53,096 bases of DNA. Source: an uncultured Campylobacter sp. (lineage in GTDB: Bacteria > Campylobacterota > Campylobacteria > Campylobacterales > Campylobacteraceae). The notes under the pieces were generated by a model. It saw nothing but the letters and a program-made list of their open reading frames with translations, was not told the origin of the DNA and searched no databases. Both the position numbers and the translations under genes were made by a program. Where the stretch lies: positions 1 to 53,096 of the forward strand of contig NZ_CALLWC010000016.1 of assembly GCF_938015785.1 (NCBI RefSeq), in the 5' to 3' direction. Below are positions 48,493 through 53,096 of the stretch, in pieces (within the stretch, counting starts at the first letter, position 1; every line of letters begins with the position of its first letter).

Positions 48493-49548
48493 ATGAAGGT
48501 AGATTGGCAAAAATTAGGCGGGCTGCTCCCTGCGATCGTTCAGGACGCGGGTGACGACGCGGTTTTGATGCTCGCGTATATGAACGAAGAGGCGCTAAGC
48601 CTGACGCTGCGTACCGGCTACGCGCACTACTTTTCGCGCAGCAAGGGACGCATCTGGAAAAAGGGTGAAGAGAGCGGTCATGTTCAGCTTGTGCGAGAGG
48701 CGTTTTTGGACTGCGACAACGACGCGCTGCTGCTTAAAGTCGAGCAGTGCGGCGGATCCGCCTGCCACACGGGCGCGCGAAGCTGCTTTTTCAAAGAGAT
48801 TTCTCTGCAAAAATACGGCGAAAATGTGGGGAGCTCGAGTGCTTGCGGCGCGATAAATTTTGCAGAGTACGGCTCTGCAGCCTCTCTCGTGCAGAAACAT
48901 TCCGCGAATTCCCGCGCAGGGCAGAATTCCGCTTCTTGCGACGGCTCGGTGGATTACGCGCCCCAAAATTCTATTGCCCGTGACGGCTCGCAAAATTTTA
49001 TGCCTCAAAATTCCACTGCCTCTTGCGATCGACAAAGCTCTGCGACACAAAATTTTACGGCAGCAAATTTCATCGCGACGAATTCCGCCGCAGAGCGCAG
49101 CGAGCAAAATTTAGACGCCGCCGCGCAAAATTCCACGCTCGAAAGCTCCACAGAAAAAGGCCCGTACGGCATTTTGGACGAAATTTATCACGTCTGCTTG
49201 GATCGCAAACTAAACGGCGAGCCCGCGCTCTCCTACGTCGCCTCGCTCTACGCGAAGGGCGAAAACGCCTATCTCAAAAAGATCGCCGAGGAGGCGTGCG
49301 AGTTCGCGCTGGCGTGCAAGGACCTCTCGCGCAGCGAGCTTTACGCAGACGTCGCGCGTGAGAGCTTCGGCGAACACAGAGTGGGCGAGCCGCGATACGA
49401 TGTGATTTACGAGGGAGCCGATCTTTTATTTCACCTTCTGCTCGCACTTACGGCGCACAATATCCACCCGGACGCCCTACTTGACGAGCTAGCGCGCAGG
49501 CAAGGGCAAAGCGGCATCGAAGAAAAGCGTCGTCGCGAAAAAAGCTAA
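48493..49548 (+). CDS. hisI: Bifunctional HisI-HisE with about 110-residue low-complexity linker
   Basis: Phosphoribosyl-AMP cyclohydrolase/phosphoribosyl-ATP pyrophosphatase, steps two and three of histidine synthesis. It has 351 aa against about 207 in C. jejuni. HisI: MLAYMNEEALSLTLRTGYAH, FSRSKGRIWKKGEESG, DCDNDALLLKVEQCG, ACHTGARSCFF. HisE: LDEIYHVCLDRKLN, KIAEEACEFALACKD, DVIYEGADLLFHLLLAL. Between them, about 110-222, an Asn/Ser/Ala/Asp linker (RAGQNSASCDGS, TAANFIATNSAAERSEQN) whose DNA carries about eleven RAATTY sites in 280 bp. The insert falls exactly at the domain junction. ATG with AAGGAT upstream. Confidence 0.95.
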   Translation: MKVDWQKLGGLLPAIVQDAGDDAVLMLAYMNEEALSLTLRTGYAHYFSRSKGRIWKKGEESGHVQLVREAFLDCDNDALLLKVEQCGGSACHTGARSCFFKEISLQKYGENVGSSSACGAINFAEYGSAASLVQKHSANSRAGQNSASCDGSVDYAPQNSIARDGSQNFMPQNSTASCDRQSSATQNFTAANFIATNSAAERSEQNLDAAAQNSTLESSTEKGPYGILDEIYHVCLDRKLNGEPALSYVASLYAKGENAYLKKIAEEACEFALACKDLSRSELYADVARESFGEHRVGEPRYDVIYEGADLLFHLLLALTAHNIHPDALLDELARRQGQSGIEEKRRREKS

Positions 49549-49655
49549 TTCTGCCTTGCGGCGACCGCGAGTTTATTTAGAGCAAAGCACGCCTGAAGCG
49601 AGCCGTAAAACTCGGAGGCGATTTTACGCCGCGGACGCAAATTTAAAGGTCGATA

Positions 49656-50264
49656 ATGAACGAAATTTTAGAGCGAATTTACGAAATAGAAAACATCGCC
49701 GAATTAGAAATTTTTCTGCGCGCTTGGGATCGAATTTTAATCCGCGAGCGGCTGCTAGGCGAATTTGACCGCTACGCCTTTTATAAAAACGCTAGCGAGT
49801 GGAACAGGGCCGTTAAAATTTGCGAATGCCTAGCGATCGTAGGCTGGGACGAGCGCGAGAGCTTAGAAGCGCTGCGCGGGAAATTTTACAACGGGCAGCC
49901 CGCGACCTATTTTTTAAATGCGCACGGCGAGCCGCGCTTTGTAGAAGCTACGTGGTCGAAACGCAAAACTGGGCTAAGTATGCAAGACGACGATACGTTC
50001 TTTCACGAAAGCCCGGACGCGGCGGGCAAAACGCTCGCACGCCCCGTAAAAGAGGACATTTGTGACCTCAAGCTAAATAGCCAGCGCAACTGGATAGCCA
50101 AAAATCCGGTCCGCATCACGCGCGCTATCAGCAACTGCTACGAAAACTCGCGCGCCGCGATAGAAAGCCTATTTGAGGATCTACAACCGGCGCTTAATGC
50201 TAAAATACGCCCTAAAAATTTACGGCTGCGCGATCAACTACATAAAGCTATCGTGCGCATTTAG
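49656..50264 (+). CDS. Hypothetical protein, immunity-cluster member
   Basis: 202 aa, mostly helical, not recognised. N-terminal Glu/Ile/Leu-rich helices (EILERIYEIENIAELEIFL), then SEWNRAVKICECLAIVGW and a polar middle. AAAGG ten bases upstream of the ATG. Its 3' end overlaps the next gene by 68 bases in another frame, so the two are translationally linked. Position at the head of an LRR-NTF2 and SUKH-like run suggests an immunity or accessory role; context only. Confidence 0.6.
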   Translation: MNEILERIYEIENIAELEIFLRAWDRILIRERLLGEFDRYAFYKNASEWNRAVKICECLAIVGWDERESLEALRGKFYNGQPATYFLNAHGEPRFVEATWSKRKTGLSMQDDDTFFHESPDAAGKTLARPVKEDICDLKLNSQRNWIAKNPVRITRAISNCYENSRAAIESLFEDLQPALNAKIRPKNLRLRDQLHKAIVRI

Positions 50265-50637
50265 CTTCTCGGATGACGGCTGCAAAACAAACTACATCAT
50301 CGCGCCCGATAAGCCGCGCCTAAGCTCGCAGCGCGCCTGGGAGCTGATACACGAAATGATGAGCGAGGAGCAGAGGCGCGCGGGCGGTTACTATCTGCGA
50401 AATAGATTTGAGTATTCGCCGTTTAGAAAAGATACGGGCAAAACGGGCGCGCTGATACATTTCGAGCGCGAGTTTAGCGAGCTAGCGCCCATGGAGCAAA
50501 AGCGAAAGGTGGGCGAGTATTTTTTGACGGCGCTAAAGCAGATCGCGCAAAAGCAAAGCAGGCTTAAGTATGATTTCGCCGCGATGATAGAGGATTTTAG
50601 TAAAATTTTAGGCGAGTGGACGGCGGCTGAAATTTAG
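50197..50637 (+). CDS. Hypothetical protein, partner of 49656-50264
   Basis: 146 aa from ATG 50197 (an upstream ATG in the same frame at 50173 is also possible). Sequence MLKYALKIYGCAINYIKLSC then AFSFSDDGCKTNYIIAPDK, then charged helices (SSQRAWELIHEMMSEEQRRA). No family recognised. It begins inside the preceding gene, an overlap long enough that re-initiation or a historical frameshift joining the two should be considered. Ends 120 bp before the LRR gene. Confidence 0.55.
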   Translation: MLKYALKIYGCAINYIKLSCAFSFSDDGCKTNYIIAPDKPRLSSQRAWELIHEMMSEEQRRAGGYYLRNRFEYSPFRKDTGKTGALIHFEREFSELAPMEQKRKVGEYFLTALKQIAQKQSRLKYDFAAMIEDFSKILGEWTAAEI

Positions 50638-50756
50638 CGTGCGGCGGCGCGGCGCCTTAAAACACATCGGCGGCGTGCAAATCCGCGCGTAAATTTCAGC
50701 GCCTTGCGTAAATCGTAAAATTTCACTAAAATTTTAAAATCAAATTTAAAGGATAG

Positions 50757-51650
50757 ATGATGAGGCAGATCACGATGCAGGAGGCTTTGGACGCGATTAG
50801 CGAGCGCTACTGCAAAGGCCATCACTACGAAAACGTAGCACTCACCGATGAGATGGTGCGCCGCATCTGCGAGGTAAAAAGCCTCATAAATATGGGCTTT
50901 ATAGCCACGGCGATTACGGACACGGCGCTACAGCATCTAGCCACGCTGCCGAAGCTTGCGTATCTGTTTTTGCAAGATAGCGATAAGATAAGCGGCGAGG
51001 GCTTTAGATACTTTGCAGAACACGCCAAGCTCGAACACATCGGTATCGAAAACGTTAGCATCACGGATGAGGGGCTAAAAGCGATCGTGCAAATCCCGAA
51101 GCTAAAATCGCTGCGCCTGGTCAATTCGCGCGTGAGCTTTGCGGGGCTGCTAGCCGTAGCGGATACGAAAATCCAGTTTTATCTAGACGGCGGGCAGTTT
51201 AGCAAGGAGCAGATTGCGGAGTTTGAGCAGGCGCAAAGAGACGCCGCAAAGAACAAAAAGAAGCTCGATCCAGATGACCTGGCGGCAGCGCAGAGTGCGC
51301 TTTTAGAATTTTTCACGGCGATGAGCGAGTGGGAGAAATTTGCCACATCGCGAATTGATGATCTGGACGACGGCGAGGTGCAGCGCAGATGCGACGAACT
51401 CTTTGCGCGCTACTGCACGCCCGTTAGGCGCAGCGGCTTCCGCCCCGAGGGCATTTCGTTTTCGATGGCGGAAGGCGGCACCTACGGCGGATACGAGCTA
51501 ACGGACGCCGAATGCGAGAGCAAAAATAAAATTTACATCTACGCCAAGGACGAACACGGCTTTGCGCGCCGCTTCCTACTCGTGCGTAAGGACGGACGCT
51601 GGCTCGTAGACAGATGCCAAGGCATGGACGGCAAAAACCGCGGGCTGTAA
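50757..51650 (+). CDS. LRR plus NTF2-fold immunity protein
   Basis: 297 aa. Residues about 60-140 are leucine-rich repeats (LATLPKLAYLFLQDSDKISG, LKAIVQIPKLKSLRLVNSRV). Residues about 185-297 resemble the NTF2-fold immunity domain: LLEFFTAMSEWEKFATSRID, CDELFARYCTPVRRS, KNKIYIYAKDEHGFARRFLL, VRKDGRWLVDRCQGMDGK. Such proteins neutralise secreted toxins in polymorphic toxin systems. AAAGGA upstream; the ATG at 50757 or 50760. No toxin gene accompanies it here. Confidence 0.75.
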   Translation: MMRQITMQEALDAISERYCKGHHYENVALTDEMVRRICEVKSLINMGFIATAITDTALQHLATLPKLAYLFLQDSDKISGEGFRYFAEHAKLEHIGIENVSITDEGLKAIVQIPKLKSLRLVNSRVSFAGLLAVADTKIQFYLDGGQFSKEQIAEFEQAQRDAAKNKKKLDPDDLAAAQSALLEFFTAMSEWEKFATSRIDDLDDGEVQRRCDELFARYCTPVRRSGFRPEGISFSMAEGGTYGGYELTDAECESKNKIYIYAKDEHGFARRFLLVRKDGRWLVDRCQGMDGKNRGL

Positions 51651-51774
51651 AATTTGAGCGCGAAACGGAGCTCAAATTTCATCCGCGACGCGACTGCAGA
51701 GATAAAATTTAGCCTGCCGAGGACACTGTGATAAAATTTCATCGGCGCTGCAAAAACAAAGATAAAGAGGGCAA

Positions 51775-52357
51775 ATGAGCGGTAAAATTTCTGCGTACGA
51801 CGCGCACGGCGATCAAAGAAAGGCGCGAATGAAAAGGCGAATTTTCTCCGAGCTGGGCGGCTTCGTGATAAAGGGTCCTCGCGCTGCTAGCGCGCTATCT
51901 GGATGAGTACGGGCTTGCGAACGGAGACGTTCTTGCTTATTTTACGCAGACCGAGCACGAGAACGCGGTCACAAGAGAGGGCATCGCCGTGCCGATATTG
52001 GGCGTTCGCAGCGATTATTACGATTTTGCGGTTACCGTGGGCGAGGCGGATGAGAAGATATTCGCACAAAACGGAGCGGAAATCATCTCTCGCGGTTGGG
52101 TCTTTCACTCATCAGGCACGCTAAAGATCGCAGGCATCGGCTATTTGAAAGATATGAGCCGCATCGGCGAGCAAAACAGCCTAAGCTTTAAGTTAAAGCG
52201 CGGTCGGTACCGCTTGGAAATTTTAGGCGGATACAGAAGCGCAAATTTTAACGGAGAGCCCGCTTCCTGCGACGATACGCCCGTTTTTCATCTGCGGCTT
52301 ACGCCTTCCGCCGAGCCTAAATTTAGCGGCGATTTGGAAACGCCATTTTATTTTTAG
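51775..52357 (+). pseudogene. Frameshifted hypothetical gene of the immunity cluster
   Basis: ATG 51775 (AGAGGGCAA upstream) opens a frame MSGKISAYDAHGDQRKARMK...LGGFVIK that hits TGA at 51904. A second frame, open from 51872, gives VLALLARYLDEYGLANGDV and runs to 52357. Removing one G from the GGG at 51873-51875 joins them into one protein of about 193 aa with continuous hydrophobic pattern (FVIKVLALLARYLDEYGL). The alternative GTG at 51989 would give a truncated 122-aa protein. Family unknown. It may be a true pseudogene, a sequencing error or phase variation at a short G run. Confidence 0.65.
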
Positions 52358-52487
52358 CCGAATTTATAAAATTTCGCGCAAAATTTCTCTTTAATGCGCG
52401 ACGGGTAGGCAAATTTATAAATTTAGCCGCATTTAACCGCTGCGCTGAGTAAGATGCTATAATCGGCGCCAAATTACGGGAGGCGAG

Positions 52488-53015
52488 ATGATTTTTGACG
52501 AACTTATGGATGCGCTGGCGAAAAACGGCTGGCAGATACGGCGTAGGGATGAAATTTGCTCGCCGCAAAGCGAATTTTTGGGCGGCAGATTTAAAAATTT
52601 AAGCGAAGATTTTTACCGCTTCGTTTGCTCTTTTGAGACTTTGCATGACGCTGCGGACGCCGTTTGGTTTGTGTCTGCTAGGGATTATGCGTCGTCAGGC
52701 GCGGACGAGGCGGAATTTTGCTACGGAGATTTTGAAAAAGATAGCCTGGAATGCGCGGCTAATGATGCGGAAAGAGCCGCCGTGAGCGCGTTTTGGAGCG
52801 GGTGCTTGCCGTTTTTGTTTTCGGTCAGGGGCGAGCGCTGCTTCGCGGGCATCCTCGCGCAGGGTGCGGACGCGGGCAGGATCGTATTCGGCGCGGAACC
52901 GATCTATGAGGATACCCTGGTCATCGCGCATAACTTCGAGGAGTTTATCACCCTATTCCTTGCCGCACTCACGGATAAAAGCGCCGCGAAATATCCGCTT
53001 TCTTGCTTTGTATAA
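52488..53015 (+). CDS. SUKH/SMI1-like immunity-type protein
   Basis: 175 aa. ELMDALAKNGWQI start, DAVWFVSARDYASSG, FLFSVRGERCFAGILAQG, RIVFGAEPIYEDTLVIAHNF and EEFITLFLAAL match the plan of SUKH-superfamily (SMI1/KNR4) immunity proteins, particularly the final F-x-E-F-x-x-L helix. GGGAGG (52479-52484) precedes the ATG. Last gene before the AT-rich right edge (53016-53096), which shows no further gene in the window. Confidence 0.55.
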   Translation: MIFDELMDALAKNGWQIRRRDEICSPQSEFLGGRFKNLSEDFYRFVCSFETLHDAADAVWFVSARDYASSGADEAEFCYGDFEKDSLECAANDAERAAVSAFWSGCLPFLFSVRGERCFAGILAQGADAGRIVFGAEPIYEDTLVIAHNFEEFITLFLAALTDKSAAKYPLSCFV

Positions 53016-53096
53016 CGTAGAATTTACTTGGATAATTTTAAGCTTAGTATAACTGCTTTAACCTTATCTTGGTTTAATTATATTATTAAATTCTTT

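Noticed and set aside
1..53096. tRNA, rRNA, IS elements or prophage
   Set aside because: Read for cloverleaf arms, transposase and integrase motifs on both strands; none found.

Overview
The window is a gene-dense chromosomal segment of a Campylobacter-type epsilonproteobacterium. The evidence is the gene order. folE next to tig-clpP-def, recA-eno-FtsB-like-CgpA-like, aroC-rnc-rnhA-TPR protein diverging from dnaG, and mobA-pldA all match blocks I know from C. jejuni. MqnD of the futalosine menaquinone pathway, Mg-chelatase-like ComM and the short MurB also fit. GC content is clearly higher than C. jejuni, which points to the oral/anaerobic group (C. gracilis, C. rectus, C. showae and relatives); the species cannot be fixed from the sequence alone.

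Layout. 1-349: 5' part of folE on the minus strand. 537-2687: an iron-regulated-looking TonB receptor sitting between folE and tig. 2844-8981: a tight operon tig-clpP-def-comM-nnr-purN with start/stop overlaps. 9122-10162: a DUF3137 membrane protein. 10681-18914: a phospholipid-type cluster (CDP-alcohol phosphatidyltransferase, PlsC-like acyltransferase, CdsA-like cytidylyltransferase, DUF1287 protein, hydrolase-methyltransferase fusion, PAP2-dual specificity phosphatase fusion), whose frequent AAATTTGA word differs from the flanks. 19228-21305: murB and mqnD on the minus strand. 21602-26550: recA, eno, FtsB-like protein, CgpA-like AMIN protein, nitroreductase. 26877-33719: an accessory stretch with a methyltransferase, a convergent pair of paralogous small secreted/membrane proteins flanking a decayed copy of part of nnr, a lipoprotein, membrane proteins and an interrupted GNAT. 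33848-41075: aroC, rnc, rnhA, LapB-like protein, dnaG, PP-loop protein. 41102-41677: an AT-rich orphan gene resembling plasmid fertility inhibition factors. 41779-49548: AI-2E/PerM permease, YgbA-like protein, a triple-repeat protein, mobA, pldA, ilvE, an SPFH protein, hisIE. 49656-53015: a run of probable polymorphic-toxin immunity genes, one frameshifted, with no toxin in view.

The most unusual feature runs through the whole window. Many otherwise ordinary enzymes (hisIE, dnaG, GNAT, pldA, CgpA-like, FtsB-like, hydrolase-methyltransferase) carry long low-complexity inserts rich in N-F, N-S, K-F or E-I dipeptides. At DNA level most of these inserts are arrays of RAATTY hexamers (AAATTT, AAATTC, GAATTC, GAATTT). 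RAATTY is the motif whose CtsM methylation marks DNA for natural transformation in C. jejuni. By eye, inserts carry about one site per 25-40 bp, core genes about one per 140 bp, and random expectation is about one per 700 bp. Intergenic DNA is just as saturated. I propose that the inserts are in-frame expansions of self-DNA marks; this is an inference and is testable.
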